From Roseiarcus sp963836695 (lineage in GTDB: Bacteria; Pseudomonadota; Alphaproteobacteria; Rhizobiales; Beijerinckiaceae), in contig CAWIKX010000009.1 in NCBI GenBank assembly GCA_963836695.1, positions 429,351 to 493,350 of the forward strand: a DNA stretch of 64,000 nt. Reading direction: 5' to 3'. The position numbers and the translations under genes were made by a program. Shown piece after piece: positions 35,565 to 44,199 of the stretch (its first letter is position 1; the number at the start of each line of letters is the position of its first letter). The notes beneath the pieces were generated by a model. That model was given only the letters and a program-made list of their open reading frames with translations, had not been told where the DNA came from and searched no databases.

Positions 35565-36389
35565 TCAGCTCTTGATGAACGCCAAAAGGTCCGCGTTGAT
35601 CGTGTCGGCGTGGGTTGTCGGCATGCCGTGCGGATAGTCCTTGTAAGTTTTTAGCGTCCCATGCTTGAGCAGCTTCGCCGATAGCGGACCGGCTGCGACA
35701 TAGGGCACGATCTGATCGTCCTCGCTATGCATGACCAGCACGGGCACATTGATCTTCTTCAAGTCCTCGGTGAAGTCGGTCTGGGAGAAGGCGACGACGC
35801 CATCGTAATGCGCCTTGGCGCCGCCCATCATGCCCTGCCGCCACCAGTTCCAAACCACGGGCTCGATCGTTTTCACGCCCGGCCGGTTGAAACCGTAGAA
35901 GGGACCAGCCGGGAGGTCGTAATAGAACTTGGACCGGTTGGCCGCGAGCTGCTTTTGCAGATCGTCAAAAACGCTCTTGGGCAGGCCATTGGGATTCGCA
36001 TCGGTCTTCACCATCAAGGGCGGCACCGCGCTGATGATCGCAGCCTTCACTACCCCCTTCTCTCCGCGCCGCGCCAGATAGCGCACCACTTCGCCCCCGC
36101 CTGTCGAGTGGCCGATATGGATCGCGTCTTTCAGATCGAGATGGTCTGTTACGGCTGTCAGATCGTCGGCGTAATGATCCATGTCGTGACCGTCGCCGGT
36201 CTGGGTCGACCGGCCATGGCCGCGCCGGTCATGGGCGATGACGCGATAACCCTGCCCCAGGAAGAACAGCATCTGCGCGTCCCAATCGTCCGCCGATAGC
36301 GGCCAGCCATGGCTGAAGACGATCGGTTGGCCCTGGCCCCAATCCTTGTAGAAAATCTCGAGGCCGTCCTTCGTCGTAACCGTCGGCAT
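35565..36389 (-). CDS. Alpha/beta hydrolase (non-haem chloroperoxidase / arylesterase type)
   Basis: A 274-residue alpha/beta hydrolase. The oxyanion region is IVFSHGWPLSADDWDAQM near residue 23, the nucleophile Ser sits in HIGHSTGGGEVVRYLARRG near 97, an acid in LVMHSEDDQIVPY near 225, and the His in YPHGMPTTHADTINADLL near 255. GHSTGGGE is characteristic of cofactor-free haloperoxidases and arylesterases (the Cpo/Est group). The natural substrate is probably an ester or lactone. It is convergent with the DUF72 gene. Confidence 0.9.
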   Translation of the reverse strand: MPTVTTKDGLEIFYKDWGQGQPIVFSHGWPLSADDWDAQMLFFLGQGYRVIAHDRRGHGRSTQTGDGHDMDHYADDLTAVTDHLDLKDAIHIGHSTGGGEVVRYLARRGEKGVVKAAIISAVPPLMVKTDANPNGLPKSVFDDLQKQLAANRSKFYYDLPAGPFYGFNRPGVKTIEPVVWNWWRQGMMGGAKAHYDGVVAFSQTDFTEDLKKINVPVLVMHSEDDQIVPYVAAGPLSAKLLKHGTLKTYKDYPHGMPTTHADTINADLLAFIKS

Positions 36390-36887
36390 GAGGCGCCTCC
36401 ATCGCGCAATCTGGGAGCCGAACGCTCCCAGCCGCTAGACGCTACTGAATACGGCGCTCGAAGGCGACCGACAAAATGACGGCGGACCGCCTCAATCCCA
36501 TATGGACGAGATCAAGGCCCGGTCAATCAGACTCAGAGCCGCGGTCGCCATCCTAGCTGGAGCAAAAAGCGCAGCGCAGCGCGCCGCCGAAGCCGCGCAC
36601 AAGCGCGCGAACGCCGGCCGCAATGGCGAAGCTCATGGCGCCAACGCCATAGCGCTCAAGCGGCGCGAGCTGCGCGTGAAGATCGTAAATCCTGAGCCGC
36701 AGGGTAAGCGGCGCGTTCCCCCGATAGAGATTCGGCGAGCCGTGCATCGACAGGTCTCCAAGAGGCGTCTGTTTGATGCACGAGATACACGACCGGTCTG
36801 ACTCCAATGTGACAGGTCTTTGATCTCAACTGGACATTGGTAAGGCGGAATTTGGCGTCCTGAGCGGGCGCCTATCCGAACGAGCCT
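36390..36887. other. Intergenic region with one possible small gene
   Basis: About 500 bases between the hydrolase start and the aminopeptidase stop. Only the small minus-strand frame listed separately has a plausible ribosome-binding site. No repeat, RNA gene or terminator was recognised. Confidence 0.4.
36553..36747 (-). CDS. Small hypothetical protein
   Basis: A 64-residue frame starting at the ATG at 36747 with GGAG eight bases upstream: MHGSPNLYRGNAPLTLRLRI. It has one hydrophobic stretch (GVGAMSFAIAAGVRALVRGF) near residues 35-54 and ends in RCAFCSS. No family is recognised. It is listed because the ribosome-binding site and amphipathic/hydrophobic pattern are better than chance for this GC content; it may still be spurious. 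Confidence 0.3.
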   Translation of the reverse strand: MHGSPNLYRGNAPLTLRLRIYDLHAQLAPLERYGVGAMSFAIAAGVRALVRGFGGALRCAFCSS

Positions 36888-38141
36888 TCACGCCCACTCG
36901 CCCTTGCGGAACACCGGCGTCCGCGCGCCGTTCGCGTGGAGGCCGTCGATGTCGATCTTCTCCGAGCCGATCATCCAGTCGATATGGATCATGCTCTTGT
37001 TGCCGCCCTGCTCTGCGATCTGCTCCGGACTGAGCTTCGCGCCGTCGACGAAGCACTTCGCATAGCATTGGCCGAGCGCGATGTGGCAGGCGGCGTTCTC
37101 GTCGAACAAAGTGTTGAAGAACAGGAGCCCGCTCTTCGAGATGGGCGAGGAATGCGGCACCAGCGCGACCTCGCCGAGGCGGCGCGCGCCCTCGTCGGTG
37201 TCGAGCACTTTGCTCAACACATCCTCGCCGCGCGAAGCCTTCGCTTCGATAATGCGACCCGCTTCAAATCTGATTGCGATGTTGTCGATGAGCGTGCCCT
37301 GATAGGAGAGCGGCTTGGTGCTTGAGACATGGCCATCGACCCGGCGCGCATGCGGCGTGGTGAAGACCTCCTCGGTTGGGATGTTCGGATTGCAGGTGAT
37401 TCCGTTCTTCGCCGTCGCCGCGCCGCCCTGCCAGTCGTGACCGTCGGCGAGGCCGATCGTGAGATCCGTCCCCGGACCCGAATAATGGAGGGCGTGAAAT
37501 TTTTTGGCGTTCAGCCATGCGGTGCGTCGGCTGAGCGCCGCGTTGTGCGTGGCCCAGGCTTGAACCGGATCGGAATTGTCGACGCGAGACGCGGAGAAGA
37601 TCGCCTCCGCCAGCCTGCCGACAGCGACCTCCTCCTCGTCGCCCGGAAAGACCCGCTTCGCCCATGAGGCGGTCGGATAGGCGACGATGTTCCAGTTGAT
37701 GTCGAAGCCTGCGATCTTCTCAAGCGCCGGCTGGTAGGCGATCGAGTTCGCTTTATTGGCGCGCGCGACCTTGGCCGGGTCTTCCTGCGACAAGAGCATC
37801 GGATCGTCGCCGACAATAGCCAGCCGCGCGGTGTTCGCCGCGAAAGCCTTAGCGACGCCTTCATAGAGCCAGCCCGGCGCACGGTCGAAGCTTTCGTCAC
37901 GAGCAGAGCGGTAACGTGAGAGCGTGATCTCCTCGTCGGAGAGGATCGGCGTCACCAGCCCCGCGCCCGCCTTATAAGCCTCGGCGACGATCTTCCGCGC
38001 CAGAGGCAACGCCGAGACCGGCGCGCTCAAAAAGAGGTCCTGTCCCGGTTGAAGCTGCAAGCCAACCTTGATCGCCGTCTCAGCCAGCCGCTCGAGTTTT
38101 TGCGGATCGATCGAGGGGAAATTACGCTGATGGGTGGTCAT
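36888..38141 (-). CDS. Aminopeptidase, M29 (thermophilic/AmpS) family
   Basis: A 417-residue metal-dependent aminopeptidase. Family features, from the N-terminus: VGLQLQPGQDLFLSAPVSAL near residue 26, RLAIVGDDPMLL near 107 and GTDLTIGLADGHDWQGG near 222. The metal-binding segment follows: NIPTEEVFTTPHARRVDG (Glu), GARRLGEVALVP (Glu), ENAACHIALGQCYAKC (His) and NKSMIHIDWMIGSEKIDIDG (His, Asp). All expected ligands are present. The enzyme removes N-terminal residues from peptides, with a cytosolic role in peptide turnover. It stands alone on the minus strand. Confidence 0.92.
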   Translation of the reverse strand: MTTHQRNFPSIDPQKLERLAETAIKVGLQLQPGQDLFLSAPVSALPLARKIVAEAYKAGAGLVTPILSDEEITLSRYRSARDESFDRAPGWLYEGVAKAFAANTARLAIVGDDPMLLSQEDPAKVARANKANSIAYQPALEKIAGFDINWNIVAYPTASWAKRVFPGDEEEVAVGRLAEAIFSASRVDNSDPVQAWATHNAALSRRTAWLNAKKFHALHYSGPGTDLTIGLADGHDWQGGAATAKNGITCNPNIPTEEVFTTPHARRVDGHVSSTKPLSYQGTLIDNIAIRFEAGRIIEAKASRGEDVLSKVLDTDEGARRLGEVALVPHSSPISKSGLLFFNTLFDENAACHIALGQCYAKCFVDGAKLSPEQIAEQGGNKSMIHIDWMIGSEKIDIDGLHANGARTPVFRKGEWA

Positions 38142-38385
38142 TTCTGGCTCCGGGGCAAACTGCTTCCTCGACTATCTCCTAAGACAGTGGCGCCGTGAGG
38201 GCCAGGGCGGCGCCCGGCGCGCCACGAAGCCAATTATGTCACCTCTGCATCAATGTCCGTACGGCGATGAACCGGCTTCCAGTCACGGCTTTCGTGCATG
38301 AAGACTTCGGTGATGCGCATCCGCCGACAAGTCGGCTGACGCAAACCACCCTATATGCATGGAGCAAGTGCGTTAGGAAAATGAC

Positions 38386-38550
38386 ATGGCGCGCGTCTTC
38401 ATCACCGGTTCGGCCGACGGTCTCGGCCTCATGGTCGGCCGGCTTCTCGCCGAACAAGGTCACAAGGTCGTCCTGCATGCGCGCAACGACGCCCGCGCCG
38501 CGGACGCCATCGGTGGGGAGATTTCCCGCCTCGACCTGCCGCGGGCTTGA
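38386..38550 (+). pseudogene. Truncated short-chain dehydrogenase, N-terminal fragment
   Basis: ATG 38386 opens MARVFITGSADGLGLMVGRL, then LAEQGHKVVLHARNDARA, a perfect Rossmann start of an SDR with TGSADGLG. After 54 codons the frame stops at 38548-38550, just after EISRLDLPRA; a full SDR is about 230 residues or more. No further SDR sequence follows on this strand before the converging nuclease gene. It is a 3'-deleted relic, though a tiny translated peptide is possible. Confidence 0.6.
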
Positions 38551-38575
38551 GACGACGTAGGCGACGCGCGCGGAG

Positions 38576-39409
38576 CTAGCTCTTCGTTATGTCAAGCGTA
38601 ACGAGCACGCCGAAGTGATCGCTCGCCCATACGGCATCGATCGGTTGCTCAAAAGCGAGCCTCGCTTCGAGGACATTTGCGCGTGCATGCGGATGCTCGT
38701 CCCAACCTCCGACGAACACGTAATCGATCCGGCGGCGATGCGAAGACTGCCCGACGATCTGCTCAATCCCGATTTTTGCGTTTGGATTCTCGTCGGTCCA
38801 CGTCCAGCTGGGTCCCTGACCGGCAATCGTCCATGCGTCGTGATAGTGAACACTCCGTCCGTCCAACGATTGACGCCCGGCTAAGAAGCGAATGCTTGCG
38901 CTGTCGGGGGAAGCATTGAAGTCACCGGCAATGATCGTCGGCAGATCGCGTCGATGCCGGCTGTCCAAATCGACGAGCTCCAGAGCCTGACGTTCCCGCG
39001 CGGCCTCGGCGTTCAATCGCCAGGAGGAGGAGGCGCCGATGAAGAGCAGTTCGCCAAGCCCTGGCAGCGCCAGGGAGACCGCCATCGTCGCCCACGGCAC
39101 GTCGGTCGAACCTGACTTGCGCAAGTCCACGACCTCGAGTCGACGGTGCGGGAGTTTGGTCGCAATCGCAGCGCCTCCGAACCGATCAAAGAACGGCGGC
39201 TCGTAGGCTTGCATGTCGGCCTGGTGCGTCGTCACGTAACCGAGGCCGGCAGTCAGGTCCGCGAGCTGATCTTTCTCGGAAGAGCGAACCACCTCTTGAA
39301 ACGAAATGAGATCAGGTTGGAGCCGGCTCAGTTCCCGATTGATCAGCGACGTTCGTTCCGGGGCGCCCTCATTGTTCCAGACATTCAAGGTGAGGACGCG
39401 AATTTGCAT
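38576..39409 (-). CDS. Endonuclease/exonuclease/phosphatase (EEP) family protein
   Basis: A 277-residue EEP-fold metal-dependent phosphoesterase. The start at 39409 (MQIRVLTLNVWNNEGAPE) puts the core strand at the N-terminus; an ATG 13 codons upstream is possible. Motifs: LTLNVWN, DLISFQEVVR (metal Glu), LPTIIAGDFNASPDS (Asp, Asn), RRRIDYVFVGGWDEHP and AVWASDHFGVLVTL (Asp-His pair). There is no signal peptide. Relatives include DNA repair nucleases, sphingomyelinases and inositol phosphatases, and the substrate cannot be fixed from the sequence. Confidence 0.88.
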   Translation of the reverse strand: MQIRVLTLNVWNNEGAPERTSLINRELSRLQPDLISFQEVVRSSEKDQLADLTAGLGYVTTHQADMQAYEPPFFDRFGGAAIATKLPHRRLEVVDLRKSGSTDVPWATMAVSLALPGLGELLFIGASSSWRLNAEAARERQALELVDLDSRHRRDLPTIIAGDFNASPDSASIRFLAGRQSLDGRSVHYHDAWTIAGQGPSWTWTDENPNAKIGIEQIVGQSSHRRRIDYVFVGGWDEHPHARANVLEARLAFEQPIDAVWASDHFGVLVTLDITKS

Positions 39410-39508
39410 GAGATGGGTCCGCTTTGCGCACTCGCCGCATAGTCGCAAGCAACGGCAATCCGGCGCTGAGGTTCCCCGAGCGCATTGCCAGGGGCCAGCC
39501 TGAAACCG

Positions 39509-39769
39509 TCAGCGCGAGCGAGCGTCACCCGGATGATGCGTGGCGCTGAAGTTACTTTGCATCAGTTCATCGTACAATTTGTCGGTCTCATTCGCTTGCC
39601 CCGGGGTGAATTCTCCTCCCACCGCGCCGCGCGTCGGCTGGTGCTTGACGCCGTTCTGAATGGGCCAACCGCCCTCATGAACCCTCCGAGGCGCCTGGGC
39701 GATCGCTTGCTGCGCGAGGCACGACAGCCCCCCCGCCAGGGCGCCGACAATGATTGTCTTGTTTAACAT
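39509..39769 (-). CDS. Small secreted protein
   Basis: An 86-residue protein from the ATG at 39769, MLNKTIIVGALAGGLSCLAQ, with a signal peptide cut near AIAQA. The mature part is about 60 residues of hydrophilic sequence (RVHEGGWPIQNGVKHQPTRG, ETDKLYDELMQSNFS). I recognise no domain. The start is chosen to place the signal peptide at the N-terminus; the frame is open 13 codons further. It is probably periplasmic. Confidence 0.55.
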   Translation of the reverse strand: MLNKTIIVGALAGGLSCLAQQAIAQAPRRVHEGGWPIQNGVKHQPTRGAVGGEFTPGQANETDKLYDELMQSNFSATHHPGDARSR

Positions 39770-40022
39770 CTCGTGGTTCCTGGTCTCCATCGCTCCGCGA
39801 CTGCGCAATCATTAGGAGCGATAGGTGTAATTTTGAATGACAGAAAACCCCGCGGCAAGCGGAAGCTTGCTCCAGTTCGGAGGTCCCCGATCGGCAGAGC
39901 ACGACAAGACCCCTCTTCCGCTTCGCCGAACTAGCCGAGAGGGGTGGCAGACCCGTCTTGAGGATGGAACCTGCATGCATACCCCGCGGTTTTCCAAAGG
40001 GCCGGGGAAGGAGCCATGCCCC

Positions 40023-40133
40023 ATGAACGCCGAATTGCCTAGAAACCTTACGACGGCGGGATCAACCCCGGTTGAACGAATGTACTTCGCCTGGAACGAC
40101 GCCCTCTCGCGGCTGGCTGCGCGGCCGCAATGA
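40023..40133 (+). pseudogene. Possible NTF2-like gene fragment
   Basis: A 36-codon frame with AAGGAG ahead: it holds TPVERMYFAWNDALSR, which looks like the first helix of an NTF2/SnoaL domain, and then stops. No continuation is seen in the next 50 bases. It may be a truncated relic. Confidence 0.3.
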
Positions 40134-40185
40134 ACTACGCCAGCTCTTCGACCTGCTTCCGCGATTTCAGATTTCGTGCTGAAAT

Positions 40186-40629
40186 TTAGGGTTTAAGATC
40201 GATCGCCGCTTTGAAGCTCCCGTCCATATGCATGGGCACGGATTCGTGGCCATGGGCGATCTTCCAGACGTCGCCGACCTTGCGCAGACCCAACGTCTCA
40301 CGGAACCAAACATCGGAATGGGAACCGTCGGTGCGGCTTCCAGTCAGATGGATCAGAGCGTAGCAAAACGCGACGTCGTCGCCGGCAGTGACGTTGAGCT
40401 CCGTAATCGCGAAGCCGATTTGGTCTCGCCACGTGGCGAACCAGTCCTTTAGGCCCTGGGGATCGTTGCCAACGGTCCACAAGGGCGGCGCCAAGTCGAA
40501 CTGGACCAAATCCTGAGCCCAGTGCGCCGCCACTCCGGCCGCGTCTTTGGCTCTCATGGCCTGAGCCCAGGATTCGATTACCGATCGAATCTGGCGCTCG
40601 TCGATTTTGACAAGAGATCGGTCTGCCAC
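40186..40629 (-). CDS. SnoaL/NTF2-like protein (SgcJ/DUF4440 type)
   Basis: About 147 residues from GTG 40629, preceded by GGAG at about seven bases; the frame is open further upstream but without homologous sequence. It shows the cone-shaped fold pattern: RSVIESWAQAMRAKDAAGVA near residue 13, HWAQDLVQFDLAPPL, WRDQIGFAITELNVTAGDDV, then WFRETLGLRKVGDVWKIAHG and HESVPMHMDGS. Intact, in contrast to the broken relative at 16265. Such proteins are often ketosteroid-isomerase-like but usually of unknown activity. Confidence 0.78.
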   Translation of the reverse strand: MADRSLVKIDERQIRSVIESWAQAMRAKDAAGVAAHWAQDLVQFDLAPPLWTVGNDPQGLKDWFATWRDQIGFAITELNVTAGDDVAFCYALIHLTGSRTDGSHSDVWFRETLGLRKVGDVWKIAHGHESVPMHMDGSFKAAIDLKP

Positions 40630-40803
40630 AACGCTGCTCCGCTTCACGCATGCGGGTTCTACTTCGGATTGCGCGCGCTTCCAAAAGCGCCGACCCAACT
40701 TTAGCGGGCTCAGGGACCGCTACGCTGGGTTCGACGCCGATTCAGTGTGACTTTGCATGTCACGCGCGCTCCGCCTAGTCTGGCGAAAACAGGGAGGGAA
40801 AAG

Positions 40804-41409
40804 ATGCGAAAGAATATTCTGTGCGGCTCAATAGCGGCTCTCGTGGCGCTCGGGCCGGTGGCGGCCAACGCCGATGGACTGCCGGGCATGCGAGGGCATG
40901 ATCATACCGGAATCACCGTCCCCGACATGAGCGAAGCGCTTACCTTCTTCGTCGACGTGCTTGGCTGCAAGAAGGCGATGTCCTTCGGACCTATCGCCGA
41001 TCCCGAACCAAACGGCACTTTCATGAAGGACGCGCTCGGTGTCGATCCGAAGACGGTCATCAACCAGATCACGCTCGTGCGCTGCGGCATGGGCTCGAAC
41101 ATCGAGCTCTTCAGCTATCAGTCGCCGGATCAGAAGGTGGTGCAGCCCAAGAATAGCGACATCGGCGGCTATCACATCGCGTTCTACGTGGACGACATCA
41201 AGGCCGCGGCGGATTATCTCCGCGCCAAGAATGTCAAGACGATGATGGGACCGATTCCGATCACCGAGGGTCCAGCCGCGGGGCAGTCGATTGTCTATTT
41301 CAACGCGCCCTGGGGGCTCCAGTTGGAGGCGATTTCCTATCCGAAGGGCATGGCCTACGAGAAAGATGCGTCAACGATCCTGTGGACTCCGAAGGACCCG
41401 TCCAAATAG
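40804..41409 (+). CDS. Secreted VOC-family (glyoxalase-like) protein
   Basis: A 201-residue protein. The ATG at 40804 (MRKNILCGSIAALVALG) is chosen because GGAGGG lies just before it and it starts a signal peptide cut near ANADG. The vicinal-oxygen-chelate domain follows: HDHTGITVPDMSEALTFFVD near residue 33 (metal His), GCGMGSNIELFSY-like strands (Glu), GGYHIAFYVDDIKAAADYLR near 120 (metal His) and YFNAPWGLQLEAISYP (Glu). An exported VOC protein is less common than a cytosolic one. The reaction may be lactoylglutathione lyase-like or dioxygenase-like; undecided. Confidence 0.85.
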   Translation: MRKNILCGSIAALVALGPVAANADGLPGMRGHDHTGITVPDMSEALTFFVDVLGCKKAMSFGPIADPEPNGTFMKDALGVDPKTVINQITLVRCGMGSNIELFSYQSPDQKVVQPKNSDIGGYHIAFYVDDIKAAADYLRAKNVKTMMGPIPITEGPAAGQSIVYFNAPWGLQLEAISYPKGMAYEKDASTILWTPKDPSK

Positions 41410-41464
41410 GGCTTTGGCGCGTCCCAGGACGACCCGCGCGGCCAACCGATCGGAGATTGAATCG

Positions 41465-41761
41465 ATGGTGGCTTGGGACCGCGTCGGTCACGAGCATGTG
41501 CTGCGGGCGATCAAGGAGTACGACAGGCTGGGGCCGGAGCGGTTCTTCTCGGAACATGGCTTCGCTCCCACAACGACCTATGAGCTCGCCTCGGAAAACC
41601 GCCGCTACCCGCCCAAGGCGATCTTGGGCGTAGCTTATGAATTCGCAACAGGGCAGCGTCTCCCTTCCGGCGACTTCGAAGGCGGCAAATCAGGCGCTGT
41701 CAAAGTGCTCGGACAGCTAGGCTTCACCGTCCAGGAGATACGAGGGCCCGCCAAGACGTGA
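41465..41761 (+). CDS. Stand-alone ScoMcrA-type N-terminal head domain protein
   Basis: A 98-residue protein: VAWDRVGHEHVLRAIKEYDR, GPERFFSEHGFAPTTTYEL, RYPPKAILGVAYEFATGQRL, AVKVLGQLGFTVQEI. This pattern (a-d-LG-e-F-GF ... Y-KAI-GVA) is found at the N-terminus of McrA-like modified-DNA restriction enzymes, ahead of an SRA or HNH part. Here no nuclease domain follows; the protein ends after the head domain. It might bind DNA or be a leftover. ATG 41465 has GGAG about nine bases ahead. Confidence 0.55.
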   Translation: MVAWDRVGHEHVLRAIKEYDRLGPERFFSEHGFAPTTTYELASENRRYPPKAILGVAYEFATGQRLPSGDFEGGKSGAVKVLGQLGFTVQEIRGPAKT

Positions 41762-41859
41762 CCGGTCCGCGCGGGAGGCTTACGTCCTCCTTATGCTTGA
41801 GGCCCTGATTCCCTCTCGAACGCTTACGCCCAGAAGTCCATGTTTTCGCCGTCTGAGAC

Positions 41860-42045
41860 ATGGAGGCGCGTTTTATGCGCAATTTGTCATGGGAGCGCAT
41901 GAGCGCGAAGAGACGAGAGCATCCGCCACAGCGTGAGAGCGATTGTCCGGCGCCAATGCAGATGTTTACCCGCCTCGGCTTGCTCTTGATGATCGCGCTT
42001 GCTTTCGGGCTTGTGGCCGAGCTTCTGGCCCGACTGCCCCAGTGA
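41860..42045 (+). CDS. Small hypothetical protein with C-terminal TM helix
   Basis: A 61-residue frame: charged N-terminal half (SWERMSAKRREHPPQRESD), then one TM segment (FTRLGLLLMIALAFGLVAEL) near residue 35. It has no homologue that I recognise and no clear ribosome-binding site. It could be a small membrane peptide or chance. Confidence 0.3.
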   Translation: MEARFMRNLSWERMSAKRREHPPQRESDCPAPMQMFTRLGLLLMIALAFGLVAELLARLPQ

Positions 42046-42126
42046 TCCACGGCCAAGTCTGATTTTAAGCGACGGGCCCAGCGGAAAAAACCGACCGGCC
42101 TCTCGCGAGAGAACGAGGCGCAGTCA

Positions 42127-42393
42127 ATGATCCGCCAACACGTCAAAGCTGCGAGCGCCCCGAACGCTTCCTGTCTGTTTATCGGGCAAGATCGGGCGGG
42201 CTCATGGGTGGTGAAGGACGCCCAAAGCCTGTGCGGCGGCTTGTTCGCGAACCGGAACGAGGCGATCCGATTTGCAATGTATGAGTGCCAGCGCCGCCCT
42301 CAATCCGTGATCATGCTGCCCGACGGGCTCGAGCTGGATGGGCCCCTTGACCGGAAACAAGGGGGAGATCCAGGAAAACAGCGCGCGGCGTGA
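42127..42393 (+). CDS. Small hypothetical protein (rhizobial type)
   Basis: An 88-residue protein: CLFIGQDRAGSWVVKDAQSL near residue 16, CGGLFANRNEAIRFAMYECQ near 36, then VIMLPDGLELDGPL. This kind of short strand-strand-helix protein is common and conserved in Rhizobiales without a known role. The start at ATG 42127 is not preceded by a strong ribosome-binding site. It converges with the methyltransferase at 42428. Confidence 0.6.
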   Translation: MIRQHVKAASAPNASCLFIGQDRAGSWVVKDAQSLCGGLFANRNEAIRFAMYECQRRPQSVIMLPDGLELDGPLDRKQGGDPGKQRAA

Positions 42394-42427
42394 GCTTGCG
42401 AAAAGCGAAGCGGCGTCCGTTCACGGC

Positions 42428-43291
42428 TTATTGCATCGGTTTCCGAAACTTGAGAACGAAATTGTCGGCTTCGCCAATCGCTGCATATTTGGCTCTGTCC
42501 TCATCGCCGAGCCTAAAAGTCGGAGGGAGGGTCCAAACGCCCTTCGGCCAATTGGCGGTGTCCTTGGGATTGGCGTTGATCTCGGAGGAACCGATGAATT
42601 CGAAGCCCGCCTTTTCGGCAAGCGCAATCGCGTAGTCCTGGCGAACATAGCCGTCCGCCGCTTTGGGGTCTTGCGGAGCGTTCCGCTGGCCGCGATGATC
42701 CTCGAGCCCCAGTACGCCCCCAGGTTTCAACGCGCGGTAGAAGGCAGCGAGGGCGTCCGAAGCGAAGCCATCCTTCAGCCAATTGTGCAGATTGCGGAAC
42801 GAGAGGACAAAATCGGCCGACCCGGGCGGAGCGACGTCAAACTGTCCGACGCCGAGCATGGTCGGCGTGATCTTGCCATAGGTCGGCTTGTCGGCCTCGA
42901 CTTTGCTGCGGAAAAGAGCGTTGAGCTTGTCCGCCTCAGCGTCTTGAGCTTCGTTTCCCCCCTTTCCCTGCAGCGCGACATAGTAAACGCCATGGTCCTG
43001 AAGAAAGGGCGCGAGAATTTCCGTCCAGTAGCCCCCGCCCGGCCAGATCTCGACCACAGTCGACTGAGGCGTAACGCCAAAGAAAGCGAGCTCATCGACC
43101 GGATGGCGCACCTGGTCCCTGGCAACGAACTTCTCGCTCCGAGCTGGATTACCGACAGCAGCCTCGAGCGTCAGATCGGCGGAGTGGGCTGGCTGAAAGG
43201 CGCCTCCTGCGAGGCTCGCTACGGCCACGAGCGTCACCGCGAATGCAGTTACGGCGGCGACACGGCGCGTTTTCCCGGACGTTGTGAACAT
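42428..43291 (-). CDS. Exported class I methyltransferase-like protein
   Basis: A 287-residue protein with an N-terminal signal peptide (RRVAAVTAFAVTLVAVASLA, cut near HSADL). The mature part is a SAM-methyltransferase fold: STVVEIWPGGGYWTEILAPF near residue 78 (motif I variant, EIWPGGGYW), DFVLSFRNLHNWLKDG near 160, and GVLGLEDHRGQRNAP near 192. Periplasmic placement of a SAM fold is odd, since SAM is cytoplasmic, but this exported family is widespread and its activity is not established. GGAG lies six bases before the ATG. The Rrf2 regulator is 116 bases upstream on the same strand. Confidence 0.85.
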   Translation of the reverse strand: MFTTSGKTRRVAAVTAFAVTLVAVASLAGGAFQPAHSADLTLEAAVGNPARSEKFVARDQVRHPVDELAFFGVTPQSTVVEIWPGGGYWTEILAPFLQDHGVYYVALQGKGGNEAQDAEADKLNALFRSKVEADKPTYGKITPTMLGVGQFDVAPPGSADFVLSFRNLHNWLKDGFASDALAAFYRALKPGGVLGLEDHRGQRNAPQDPKAADGYVRQDYAIALAEKAGFEFIGSSEINANPKDTANWPKGVWTLPPTFRLGDEDRAKYAAIGEADNFVLKFRKPMQ

Positions 43292-43407
43292 GGAATCTCC
43301 AAGGAGGGCGTGAGATTTTCCTCGATCAAGGTCGTGAGCGGCTTCGAGCGCATCGGGCGCATGCGCCTTGATGGCGACCGCCCCGACGCGGTGGCCGGCG
43401 TCTCGAT

Positions 43408-43857
43408 TCAGATGTGGTACATGAGCAGCCGATTGTCCGCGGACGAGCGTGCACGCATTTCGGCTAGCGTTGAGTGATCGAGCACGCCTGCAACGGCGTT
43501 GCGCGCTTCAATCATGATGAGGCGGACGGAGCAGGTTTTAAGGTCGTCGCAATCGTCGCAAGGCCGAAACGCGGTCACCGAAGCGCAAGGAAGCGGCGCC
43601 AGAGGACCATCGAGAGCGCGCACAATCGCGCCGACGCGAATTTCGTGGGCGGGGCGCGCCAATGCGTATCCTCCGCCTTTACCCTTCTTGGAATAGACAA
43701 GGCCCGCGTTTCGTAGCGCAGTCAGGATATGATCCAGGAACTTTTTCGAAATCGTATTCGTCTCGGCGATATCCGCAACCTGCGCCAGTTCGCCGGGTTC
43801 CAGTCCGGCAAGGTGGACCATGGCTTTCAGGCCGTACTTTCCCTTTTTCGTGAGCAA
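43408..43857 (-). CDS. Rrf2-family regulator with Cys cluster
   Basis: A 149-residue Rrf2 protein. The TTG at 43857 gives the family start (MLTKKGKYGLKAMVHLAGL); the frame is open 16 codons further. A winged-helix domain (VADIAETNTISKKFLDHILT, VYSKKGKGGGYALAR) is followed by a Cys cluster, LPCASVTAFRPCDDCDDLKT then C. IscR and NsrR-like members use such cysteines to bind an Fe-S cluster and sense iron, NO or redox state. It probably controls itself and the exported methyltransferase behind it (inference). Confidence 0.85.
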   Translation of the reverse strand: MLTKKGKYGLKAMVHLAGLEPGELAQVADIAETNTISKKFLDHILTALRNAGLVYSKKGKGGGYALARPAHEIRVGAIVRALDGPLAPLPCASVTAFRPCDDCDDLKTCSVRLIMIEARNAVAGVLDHSTLAEMRARSSADNRLLMYHI

Positions 43858-44199
43858 AGTCGTTATCCTATCCCGCCTTAGCGTCCGGTCCTGTCGGTGA
43901 ACCAAGAGCGCTCTTCAAAGCGCCTACGCGCCCTCATACGCTCATCCAGGATCGCTTGCGAACGCCCTACGGCGGGTGGTTATCGAGCGTAGGCGCTAAG
44001 ATCTATATAATAACTCGGTTTGTCGTTCTAGGGCTGTACGCGCGTCAGGCGCAACTCGTGGTCGGGACCGCTCGACAAGCTATGCGGCAACTTGAGCGGA
44101 TCGGCACACAGCCTGCGGACGGGATCAAGTTGCTTCGATGATTTTCCGGGCTCCATTCGGATGTTCGCCGTAAAGGAACGGACCGAAGCGCCCGACTTG
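43858..44199. other. Intergenic region, regulatory
   Basis: About 340 bases between the Rrf2 gene and the RTX gene end. It has a TATAAT at about 44006-44011 in a short AT-rich patch. The small open frames have no family character. Confidence 0.35.
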
